NCBI GenBank assembly: GCA_014825775.1
Contig: MVAQ01000297.1
Location: 1-22,393 of the forward strand
Direction: 5' to 3'
Origin: Krasilnikovozyma curviuscula
Lineage: Eukaryota > Basidiomycota > Tremellomycetes > Cystofilobasidiales > Mrakiaceae
Length of the DNA: 22,393 bases
The position numbers and the translations under genes were made by a program. The notes beneath the pieces were generated by a model. The model saw only the letters and a list, made by a program, of their open reading frames with translations. It did not search any database and was not told the origin of the DNA. This document shows positions 10,555 to 19,568 of the stretch, one piece after another (within the stretch, counting starts at the first letter, position 1; every line of letters begins with the position of its first letter).

Positions 10555-11495
10555 TTGGAAGTGACTTGCGCGTCGTGGTCCCGGGTGACAGAAGGAGCAG
10601 TCATCGAAGCTGTTCATCAAGTATCCTATGACATTGCTGGTGTACACTCGAACAACAAAGGAGGTTAGCCTCGTAACTGAACGCCCTGTTTTTGAGACGT
10701 CGCGTAGTCACTAGCGCGGCGTGTTAGAAATGGAATTCCATCGCCATGCCAACCGCTCGAAAAATGAAATCTCGTTGATAGAGTTTGATACAGAATTTCT
10801 CCCTCTAATAGAATTTCAGAAGCCACAGGGAGCTTTTTCGCTGCCGCTAGATGCCAGCTAATGCAAATCGGGAATTTAAGTTTTGGGGGGCGCGCGCCAC
10901 GGGACCGTCATTAATTTCAACTGATTCGAAGTCTTCACTAAAGCTGAATCAGAGTCGCACTGCTTCGATTTTCAAATATAAAATCTAAACCTAGGGATAC
11001 TTCCTGGTGGAAGCCCATGGAGTACAGAGTTCATTGTTTATTTTCAAGCTCGAGGTGAGTAACCAACATCATCGCCAGGTTTTCCCCACCTGCCCAAGTA
11101 TCGGTACCTTTGATGACCAGGGGTAACGATTTGATCTGAGAACTTATTGACACGAACGGTGACTCCTGATCCATCGCAAGAGGTGTACGTACCTTTTGAC
11201 CAGAAGAAGTTGAGACTCGAATTTGCGCTCAACGTAATGGTCACCGCAAGCAGATCACGTTGACCGGTTTTTCGCTCGTTTGTCTACCATGAGGAGTAAA
11301 TACTTCACCAGGTATTCTAACCATCCAAGAAAGACTGTGTAAGGCCGGTTACAAACTCGTTCTCGTCGCCTGACCAGGCTAGTTGAGGTTGGAAAAAACA
11401 CATAAATAGCGACACACATCTCTATTCTCCCTTCTTCTCTCTAGCACCCAGCTCCAGCCTCATCTTGACTTACACCACCTCCTAACTACTCGATA
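10555..11495. promoter_or_regulatory. 941-base divergent upstream region between the two lectin-fold genes
   Basis: This separates the start codons of two diverging secreted genes with the same fold. It includes a run of G followed by a GC-only palindrome-like stretch (about 10885-10900) and a TATA-like site near 11401 for the plus-strand gene. A 66-codon open frame on the minus strand (11044-11244) has no recognisable motif, and I do not call it a gene. Confidence 0.55.
11401..11409 (+). promoter_or_regulatory. TATA-like element of the two-domain lectin gene
   Basis: CATAAATAG lies 87 bases before the start codon. A pyrimidine-rich leader (CTCCCTTCTTCTCTCT) follows, as often seen near fungal transcription starts. 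Confidence 0.5.
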
Positions 11496-12943
11496 ATGCT
11501 TTCATCCATCGCGCTTGCTTCCATCTTACCAGCTCTTGTATTGGCAGTCCCTCTGAATCTTAAGACTCGTCAAACTGCATCTGGTGGATTCCAGATCCAA
11601 TTTGCGGGCAATCAGAACCAGGTGAGTGTTTCTCTTATAATTTGGCCGATTTTATCCTCACAGTGTCTTTACAGTGCTTGACAGTCCTCTCATCGCCGTC
11701 TGCCTACGCCAATGGCGTTCAAGTCAGCAACTACCCATGCGACAATACTTTCGCCTCTGGTCAACAGATCTGGAATATCTCCCCTGGAAACAACTTGGTT
11801 CAGCTCACTGGAACAAACTTCTGTCTTGATGCTGGCTCTAGTGAGTAACTAGCCTTTGTCAGCCGAGAAACGCGAGCACAATTGACTTTGTTTTGATTCG
11901 CCTTTTTGGACAGACCCATCGAACAATGGAGCAATGAAGATCTGGCAGTGCTACCCTGGTTTGTTCCAGCAGCAGTGGTATTACACTGCTGATCATAGAA
12001 TAGCCATCACCGGTGAGTTGCCTTTCGTATTTAAAAGTGACTGCGACGTTTGACTTGACCATGTTTGGGACTGACGACATCGTGTCTTTCCAAGGTGGAA
12101 CCCAGTGCTTGGATCTCGCTAATGGAGTTGGACCCGCTCAGACCTATCAATGCACAACTGGTAACAGCAATCAGGTCTGGAATGCCATCGGTCCAAACAG
12201 CCCTCCCCCAGTCTCCTCTTCTGTTGTCCCAAGCGCTTCTTCCACTGTCTCACCACCACCAAGCTCAACCTCTTCTACAGTTCCAGCAAGTTCTTCAGCT
12301 GTTACACCACCACCAGTTTCTGGATCTACTGCAATATGTGAGCTTGATTTCTTAGATTGAGATCGAGTCACAATTCGCCTCATCGCGGTCGTTCTTTCCC
12401 CTTCTAGTCCCCAACGGAGACACCAAGTTCTGTTTGACTGCTGAGAATGGAGGCGGAGCTTACGCTAGTGGACAAGTTGTTGATCTTGCTCTCTGCAATG
12501 GAGGAGCCAACCAGCAGTGGCTGATCAATTACGGCAACAACATCAAAGGTGTTCAGCTGGCTGGTACAAACTTCTGCCTTGATGCTGGCTCAGGTGGGCT
12601 TTATTATATTTCTTCCGCTGCAATATTTTGCCAGTGCTGATACTCAGCTTACCTTTTGCGTCTCCAAGTCCCATCGAATAACGTCCAGATGAAGATTTGG
12701 CAATGCTACCCAGGGCTCAGCCAGCAAACTTGGTACCTCACCAACGACAACCGCATTGCCATTACTGGTGGAACGCAGTGTCTCGATAGCCCAGTCGATT
12801 CAACCTACGTACAGACCTTCCAATGCACGACTGGTGAGTTTGTTTCCCTCCGCAACCCATCCCAACGCAGCCTTCAAAACACACGTTTTTTTTTACCAGG
12901 CAATACCAACCAAATCTGGACTTATAGTTCTTCTTCAACTTAA
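11496..12943 (+). CDS. Secreted protein with two ricin-B-type (QxW) lectin domains, 342 aa
   Basis: Seven exons are read: 11496-11621, 11675-11840, 11914-12012, 12095-12337, 12408-12593, 12669-12833 and 12900-12943. Residues 1-18 are a signal peptide, and LKTRQ just after it may be a Kex2-like site. Domain 1 (about 43-165) has QIW, QQW and QVW. A Ser/Pro/Thr linker covers about 165-212. Domain 2 (about 213-342) has QQW, QTW and QIW. Both domains contain TNFCLDAGS, MKIWQCYPG and RIAITGGTQCLD, so they arose by internal duplication. An intron falls at the same codon in both (after DAGS). Beta-trefoil domains of this type usually bind galactose or related glycans. There is no toxin A-chain or enzyme domain attached. 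It probably acts outside the cell or on the cell wall. Confidence 0.9.
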
Positions 12944-13410
12944 AAATAAAATAAAAATTGAATTAGTTTGGACATTCGTCTCTCTAGCTTTCAATTCGTG
13001 TATCATTATAGCTATCTCGGACTGTTCTCAAACTTGCTCTCTGGCCCTGTATCCAGTATTTATAGTCATACTCAATTTCAAAACCCTGTAAACAAGAACG
13101 GTTTCCTATGGGTATCAGGAAGGTGCGAAAATAGCGAAAGTCACATCGTAAACCTGTCAACTTTCGTCAGACGCACTGCTTTGAGATGTCAAAGATGTTT
13201 CTGGGAGTTCCATCGGTTCTCTTCCTATATCGTGGTACCTGTGCATTTTCTTTTCATTCTGACTGTGTTTTCCTTGCTGGCCGGCGATGAAATGATTGGT
13301 GGCGGTGGTGACGATTCTTGGAAATCACTTCAAAAGGCGAAGCTTGGCTCGATGGCTCGATTTTTCTCAATTCTCCCCAACCACATCTTCCCATTCCCTC
13401 GTTTCAAGAA
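12944..13410. promoter_or_regulatory. Intergenic region before the small membrane protein gene
   Basis: 467 bases with no supported gene. The last 40 bases before the start codon at 13411 are pyrimidine-rich, typical of a fungal 5' leader. Open frames here lack motifs and overlap obvious non-coding sequence. Confidence 0.45.
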
Positions 13411-14148
13411 ATGCTCTTCCTCGCTCTGTCCGCTCTGCTATTTGCATCCCAAGCTGCAGCTTGGAATAACTGCTACCGTCAGGTGAACATGACTAGCAGC
13501 AGATTCACTCCTTTGGCTCTGTCCACTGATCCTCAACCTTGACCTTGTTTCTACAGTACCAAGTTGGATATGGATACAGAACAGTCTGCTCTGGTCTCTC
13601 ATACCCTGCCAGAATTGGTATCGGTGTTGGTTAGTATCTTCTGCCCGTCGTCCCCTGTTCGATTTGCACCGCCACTCCCCACTGACGCTCCGTTGTTTTG
13701 GCGGTTTCCTCAGGTGTCGCTGTCCTGGTCCTCCTTCTGTTTGCTCTGGCATTCTGTTTGCGTCGTCGTAAGACCCAACGCAATAACAACTTATACGCCC
13801 AGCAACAGCAGGCTCAGCTCCAACAAAACCCGAACTACTACCAGCAACAGAACTACCCCCAATACGCACCCCAGAACAACTCGGGTTGGAATCAGAACTC
13901 TGCTCCAGTTTCTGCTCCAGCCCCGGCGTACCGACAGAACGATTCGTGAGTCGACTCGAGGCTTGGCGCCCTGGCTTTGGGTCGCGTCAAATCCCGATAC
14001 TGACTAAGTTGATAATTGACGCTGTAGTTATGTTGCACCACAAATGACAGACGATGGGTATGGAAATGCTATTCCATTGGGAGAAGGACCTCAATACAGC
14101 AGCAACAACGCATACGCCCCGCCTTCAGGCGCCCCTCCAAAGCGTTAA
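13411..14148 (+). CDS. Small single-pass membrane protein with Q/N/Y-rich cytosolic tail, 165 aa
   Basis: Four exons are read: 13411-13482, 13557-13629, 13714-13945 and 14028-14148. Residues 1-17 form a signal peptide ending in ASQAAA. A short outer segment has two cysteines (C21, C35) and the pattern YQVGYGYRTVCSGLS. A Gly/Val/Leu-rich transmembrane helix covers 44-64 and is followed at once by RRRK. This predicts a type I topology with the tail in the cytosol. The tail is rich in Gln, Asn, Tyr and Pro (about 78-115) and ends GAPPKR. I do not recognise the family. Such proteins in fungi are often cell-surface sensors or trafficking adaptors, but no function can be assigned. Retaining intron 3 would end the protein at once after NDS. 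Confidence 0.75.
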
Positions 14149-14435
14149 GCTTTGGTTCATACAGTCTGTCCTGTACACGATAGAAATTCGTCTGTTAATG
14201 TACTGTAGCCATGCTTAGGTTTATATTGTCTGTACCATGTGACGATTTGAATTTTGAGAGAACGATTGGTATGTTGGGTCGAGTGAGGTGTCAGACGCCC
14301 TTTGCAGGCACAATCTAGACTTTCTGGCCAGGTTGCATTTCAAATGCGAAATAATTAAGAGCATGAATCGTTAAATCAAAATCTATTAACACAAAGTATC
14401 TACTCGAAGCATAACATCACTTTGCAAAAAGGTTT
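14149..14435. other. Convergent 3' region
   Basis: Two genes converge on this stretch. It holds A/T-rich sequence suited to 3' end formation and no gene. Confidence 0.45.
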
Positions 14436-15237
14436 TTAGAGGAGAAGAGCAGCACAGGTGGTGTAGTTACCGAACTGAGCCGTGAAGCCTGCATATGGGC
14501 CGGTGTGAGCTTCAGTGTAAAGAGCAGTAGCGACGGCGTTGTTGGTGGAGCAAAAGGAAGCGGACCAAGAGATGGAGGTGGCTTTTCCCAAACAAGCTGG
14601 GAGCATGGTGAAATGCTAGATGAGACACAGGGACAAAAGTCAGCATCGAATTTTCAAACAAAACACAAAAGCAGGATCCAAGCTTACCTCGGTCCAAGAG
14701 CTTAAGTTAGCATTGAAGGCAGCAGCGACAACTGGGAGAGAGTTGGGAGTGTTTCCTCCGGAACCAATCCAGAGTCTGTCGATATAGAGTGGGGAAAGAT
14801 CGTAGTTATGGACCATCTGCTCAGTCAAGTCGAGAACACCTTGGAAAGAGATGGTACGGGTGGCACCAGGGGTATTCTGGTGGAAGTAAAGTGGTCAGCC
14901 TGTGAACGGGGCGGGGCGGGAAGATGGTGGGTGATGAAGTCACTCACATCCTTTCCGGTGGTGGATACAAGGGTCATACCTTCCCAGGTTGGGTTAAACC
15001 AAGACTTGATAATCGAATTAATCTTGGACATGGAGGCTGGAATGATAATGTCATTCTGAACGGAGCCGTAGGTGTACTAATTGAAGATCCGCTGTCAGCT
15101 TTAAACCCACGAGAAGAAGAGAGGGAACAGTATCAACTTACACCTGAAGGGCAGCTGCTGCCTCTGGTAACAACTGGGGAAGCGGTGACAGAGGAGATCG
15201 CAAGAGCAACGAGGGCGAGTGGCGCGGAGAAGAGCAT
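14436..15237 (-). CDS. Secreted protein with SRPBCC-like features, 197 aa
   Basis: Four exons are read: 15237-15142, 15076-14948, 14876-14688 and 14615-14436. All three introns (65, 71 and 72 nt) are phase 0. Residues 1-20 are a signal peptide ending VTAS, with PVVTRG after it. Four cysteines (29, 146, 160, 192) could form two disulfides. Sequons occur at N132 (NLS) and N188 (NYT). Residues 40-110 include IIIPASMSKINSIIKSWF and NTPGATRTISFQGVLDLTEQ. This vaguely resembles the opening helix region and the GATRT strand of SRPBCC (polyketide cyclase/START-like) domains. The resemblance is weak and needs a structure prediction. A secreted SRPBCC-like fold would be unusual. Otherwise it is a secreted protein of unknown function. 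A TATA box lies about 105 bases upstream. Confidence 0.72.
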
Positions 15238-15341
15238 CGTGGGTAGGGTGAAGGAGTGTTGGAAAGGAGAGAATTGGCTTCAAAAGTACTTATGTAAGTG
15301 AAGTGAGCTGGTGAGAGATGGGAGCCATGAGGATAGCTCAC

Positions 15342-15352
15342 CTTTTTATATA
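15342..15352 (-). promoter_or_regulatory. TATA box of the secreted 197 aa protein gene
   Basis: On the minus strand the sequence reads TATATAAAAAG about 105 bases before the start codon, a strong TATA match. A TATA promoter suggests a regulated, highly expressed gene rather than constant housekeeping expression. Confidence 0.65.
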
Positions 15353-16094
15353 TCTCAGCAACCAAAAATTGGGCCTCACGTTTTTTTTTCGAACTCGTCT
15401 GTCGATCTGGGTCAGAAACGTTTCTGTTTGACCGAGGGATACTGCTTCTATCGAAATTCGGCTTCTGAAATAACCAGGGTTAGCACCATATTGGGAGCGA
15501 CGAAATTTTCGAGCAGCAGAGGGACACTGGGCCCAGCGCGTCCATTAACGATCTGAGACAAGGTTTCACATTTTTTGATTCAGCGTGACGACCCTCCCCG
15601 CCGTGCGAACCAGAACATTGCCTAGATTCTTACTCGATGTTTATCTGGTACCGAGGGAGACGTCCACCAATCGAAGGAGTGCCTGAACTCAATGGGCAAG
15701 CGCACCTCTCTCCGATCAGATCACTACTCGGGAGGTGCTACATCGAGTACCAAAGGTTTCAGCTCAGTTTCAGATGTTGCTATACACATGTCGTGCACTG
15801 CGAGAGAACGTGGTCTGCGATTGGAGGCGCGCGAATCCTGGATCTGACACGGGCAATGGGCGAGTTGCTTTTTTAAGCTACCACAAATCCCGAGAGCCGT
15901 GAGGTTGCCCCACTGTGATCGATGGGGTTCAAAAGAACTGAAAGCTGCATGCTGTAAATATTGACACATTAACTGCCCTGACGGTAGAGGTTTGTTCATT
16001 GAAGAGAAGAGTAATGTCTTAGACGCAATCACAGCAGAAGACGAGTATGGATAGACTGAAGTAGTAAAATTACCATATATTTCTTCTATTTTCT
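15353..16094. other. Intergenic between the secreted protein promoter and the OMA1 3' end
   Basis: About 740 bases with no supported gene. Open frames of 79 codons (15637-15876, plus) and 102 codons (15724-16032, minus) lack motifs and partner exons. The stretch includes distal upstream sequence of the secreted gene and the OMA1 3' flank. Confidence 0.45.
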
Positions 16095-17891
16095 TCAGTA
16101 CAGCGCTCCACCAAAGCTCTCTGGCGCATTACTACCCCAATGAACAACCTCTTTGAATCCTTCATACTGTCGCGGCAAATCACCGCACGTAGGAACGGCA
16201 GCTTGAATCTGGAGAGCTTCAGGGAGCCATTGTTCCATCTTCTTTATCCTCTTGTTGTGACTCGGGTGGGTGCTCATGAAGTCAATGTTTTGAGAGCCGC
16301 TGAACCCGCTTGTGGAAGCTGTATCACTACCTCTCATCCTTTCCCACATTCTTTAGTTGGAAGAAAAACGAGTCGTTAGTCCATGCACACCCGCAAACGA
16401 TGAATAGTTCGAGTAAAAATTGACCTACTTCGAAGCTTCACGAGGGTCGAAACAAGCCCGCGCCATCAATCCTAGCCCAACGTAATCAGCTTCACTTTCT
16501 GATGTTCTTGAGTTAGGAAGCCTGTCAAGATAAGAGTTAAAGATTAATTGAAGTCTAGGAGAAAGGACAGCACACTGGTACGTACGTGAGGAGAAAAGTA
16601 GTCAACAACCTTGACACACCAAAGTCGAGCCCGAGACTTTCTAGGATGATGGATATGAGGAATAGAACCTTCATGGAAGACATTCGTTCCGAGGAATGGC
16701 GGAGGATTTGATGCGACATCTCTAAAGTCAGCTCCAAAGTTAGCACTCAATCATCTTTCGTTTCAACCTGAGAGGTAATATTACCGTGACCGAGGACCGA
16801 TGCAAGCCCATTTTCATTGCTGCAAATCGGTAAAATACCTGTGAAGACGAAGATCTTTCCACCTGCGGGAAGCAGAAGTGATGTGAAGTGATGTGAGTGG
16901 GGGTGGATTATTCAGGTTGAGATGACTTACCAGGTAAGACGAACGCGTTCTTAGTTCCATCGTCTTTAATAACAAACACCTAAAATTATCTCAACAGTTT
17001 GAGTCTCCTATTTCCCCTCTACTCAAGGAAGCAGAACGGCTTTCTCACCTCCCACTCCTGATCGCTTCCTCCACTTTTATCCCAGCCATCAGTAGTAAGC
17101 TTTTTTCTCACACCCTTCAAATGACCAAGATTGTTACCCTCAATGATCTTTTGAGCCACTGCTTGGACGTATCTAGAAGTAGGGTGATTGGGTGGGAGAA
17201 GCAACCGCTGATATTCTGTTGAAGGCGCACGCCGTGAGCAAGTCTCCTCCCTTGCTTCGAAAAAGCACTCACGTTGCATTGTCTGCTGAAATGCTTGTAC
17301 TCCCATTTCTCTCTCGGTCGTAGGCGAGATGTCAATGAACCTTAATCGTCCAGTCTCCGGTATTCTTTCCAAGCTAGCAAAGCGAACTTCCGTCAGATAT
17401 AACTTATAGTCAGCTCTGGAAAAAGAACATATTTCAACCCACTGAAATATGTACCAAAGTACAGCTCCACCCAGCCCGATGAACACCAAGTTTCTCCTCC
17501 AATCCGAAGGTGGTCCACCACCTCTGCTTCCTCCTCCTCCCCCTCGCCCATACAGCACTGGGTCTTCTACAGTAGACTGACTTCTACCAGGCGTGATGTC
17601 TATTATCTTCTGTTGTCTCCATGTGAAGGGCGGTGGGCTAGAATTAGGGAATCGATTGTAATTGGGAGCTAACTGATGTAACGACGTTGAGAATGCTCGG
17701 TACGGTATCCTTATCGAGAAACTTGATGGCAATCCTACAGCATTCAGTGCATTCTGATCTCCTGCCCTGCTGGCTACAGTCCTGCTAATATTCGAGCCAG
17801 GCCATATAGAACCAGTTACGTTTCCTGTGATTAGTTGGCGGCTGAATCTCAATCCTTCCAAGCTGCTTGGCCTAGCAACAGCCCAACTCAT
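16095..17891 (-). CDS. OMA1: Mitochondrial metalloprotease OMA1 (peptidase family M48), 442 aa
   Basis: Eight exons are read: 17891-17443, 17373-17273, 17215-17049, 16979-16931, 16862-16785, 16721-16586, 16521-16429 and 16350-16095. Introns are 57-78 nt. The N-terminus is basic and Arg/Ser-rich, fitting a mitochondrial presequence. A glycine-rich stretch and a membrane helix (about residue 130-150) follow. Joined exons give HLERIPETGRLRFIDISP, then LLLPPNHP, then NAFVLPGGKIFVFTGILP. The zinc site HEMSH (H281, E282, H285) is assembled across intron 5, and the third ligand E335 in ESEAD lies just past intron 6. A KMWERM motif and a C-terminal tail follow. OMA1 sits in the inner membrane and cleaves substrates when mitochondria are stressed. 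Reading through intron 1 without splicing keeps the frame open but destroys the conserved HLERIPETG block. Confidence 0.94.
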
Positions 17892-18082
17892 GCTGATGCC
17901 GAGTACTATCTAAGTCCTGATAGCAATTCTGAACCAAGAGACAGGATTCCAGCTTGTAACGTTTTTAGAACAATCCAGCGAGCGGTTGCCGCGCTGCCTC
18001 TCAGCTAGTCGTGTGGTTTTGCTGATCGCTCAATGATAAATATCAAAACCAAATAAACCTCAAGCCCTCACCATCTTCGAAA
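17892..18082. promoter_or_regulatory. Short shared promoter region of OMA1 and MPR1-like gene
   Basis: Only 191 bases separate two diverging start codons, so the transcription starts must be close together. An A/T-rich stretch near 18035-18060 lies just before the plus-strand gene. This compact arrangement makes coordinated expression likely but does not prove it. Confidence 0.6.
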
Positions 18083-19120
18083 ATGTCAGCATACGGAAAG
18101 ATCTCAGCCCCAACATCCTCATCAGTTCCTCTCCCCCTCGTTGCATACAATCTGCCCAACCAGAAGCGGCTACTTCTGTTCCCGCTGAAGATTGAATCAA
18201 CACCTCCTTCCTTGATCACTTATCTGTACTCTGTATTCAAAAATGAAATAGATGGTGGAAGAACATACCCTCAGGAGTCATGTGAAACCCAAGAGGAATT
18301 CACAAATTACTTCTTCTCCGGTCAAGTTGTCGTCGGCATCGTCGTTGGCGCTGATGAAGCTGAGGAAGAAGGAATCTTGAGCGAGAGTGATGGTGGAATG
18401 ACTTTAGAAGAGACTGTTGCTGGAAGGGACTGGGAAAAGTGTGTGGGCGGATTCTACTATGTGAGTATTCACGCTCTGTTCTGAGGCGCTTACCTCACCT
18501 CGACCTAATCAACGATGCTCTGTCCCCAGATCAAACCCAACTACCCTGGAAGGTCCTCCCATAACTGGTGTGTTGCTGCTTGTGAATTTTGTCTCAAATC
18601 GTTTCACTAACTTTTGATCTCGCGTTCAGCAATGGTGGCTTCATGGTTCCTCCAGCGTCAAGAGGCCTCAAAATCGGTGTTGCACTCGGAAAGAGCTACT
18701 TGATATATGCTCCTATGCTTGGTGTGTTTTTGTGTGTGTGTTTGAATAGAGAGGGTAGCTTTCTGACGGTCGCTGCTTACCACATCTTTGAATCATCCTC
18801 GGCCAGGCTATCGCGCATCTGTCTTCAATCTCGTCTTCCAAAGTGAGTTACTTACAAAGGTTGAATGACAACATAACATCTCATTGGAAATACGCCTCCT
18901 TTGTTTCCAGACAATCAAGCCAGTCTCAGAATCTGGGATCAACTCGGCTTCTCCCGCGTGGGCTTGAGTAAGTTTAAGTTTGGTGAGAAAATTCGTCACC
19001 TACTTTTGGGGTCTTACTCTATTTTCTTCATCTTTAGTCCCAGAAGCTGGTCTTCTCAAGAAAGCAGATGGATCTGGGGAAGAGTTCGTAGACGCTGTGG
19101 TGGTGTACAAGAGGTTTTGA
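18083..19120 (+). CDS. MPR1: MPR1-like GNAT N-acetyltransferase, 227 aa
   Basis: Six exons are read: 18083-18460, 18530-18567, 18630-18721, 18807-18842, 18911-18967 and 19038-19120. The joined protein follows yeast Mpr1 closely. It has PSLITYLYSVFKNEIDGG and TYPQ in the N-terminal half, then GGFYYIKPNYPGRSSHNC, then a GNAT core with RGLKIGVALGKSYL. It continues with APMLGYRASVFNLVF, NQASLRIWDQLGFSRVGL and PEAGLLKK. The length matches the family (about 230). Mpr1 acetylates the proline analogue azetidine-2-carboxylate and the proline/arginine-pathway intermediate pyrroline-5-carboxylate or glutamate semialdehyde, lowering oxidative stress. Substrate use here is family inference. The acetyl-CoA loop reads RGLKIG rather than the usual R/Q-x-x-G-x-G/A with a second Gly, as in Mpr1 itself. 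It is divergent from OMA1. Confidence 0.88.
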
Positions 19121-19568
19121 GGGCGACGAATAGTGGAGTGAAATGTCTTAGAATAATTTACAGCATACAGCTCCTACTCTCGAGAGAGTATGGTATTCTT
19201 GATGAAAGGAGTCGCCATGACTGGTCGAGACTCAAACGTAGCGGGAAATGTAAAGGGGAGATGATTCCGCAACAAAGCAGATGACGTCCTAAGCGTTATA
19301 ACATGACTCGAAGCGAAAACTCCCTGAGTAACTCTTGAGATCCAATGAACTTCCATAACAGCCTGCAATCAGCCGAAAAACCAAATTTTGGTCAGGGCGA
19401 CTGATTTGGTGGGTTGATTTTGCCACACTTTTGGAAGAGTCGCTCGACAAGCAGGTTTCTCTCCCCTCCCGACACCACCATCACCTTCAGCGAAGAGAAG
19501 CTCTTTTCTTACCACGAAGCGTATCTTCAGCTTACCCAGCAGGCCTAGCAGTATTTTATAGCTGCAGG
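19121..19568. promoter_or_regulatory. Intergenic, MPR1 3' flank and CLASP upstream region
   Basis: 448 bases with no supported gene. A pyrimidine-rich stretch and a TATTTTATA-like site lie shortly before the CLASP start codon. The latter is too close to the ATG to be a normal TATA box unless the leader is very short. Confidence 0.4.

Noticed and set aside
11044..11244. 66-codon minus-strand frame between the two lectin genes
   Set aside because: No signal peptide, no recognised motif, and no convincing partner exon. Kept as non-coding.
11496..12943. Ricin-like toxin
   Set aside because: Only the sugar-binding B-type trefoil is present. There is no ribosome-inactivating A-chain or other enzyme domain.
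15637..16032. Frames of 79 and 102 codons in the gap before OMA1
   Set aside because: They overlap on opposite strands, have no family features and no flanking splice sites joining to other exons.
17374..17442. OMA1 exon 1 read straight through with an odd Cys/Tyr-rich insert
   Set aside because: A GTGGGT...CTAG intron fits exactly and gives the conserved HLERIPETG motif. The insert is unspliced intron.
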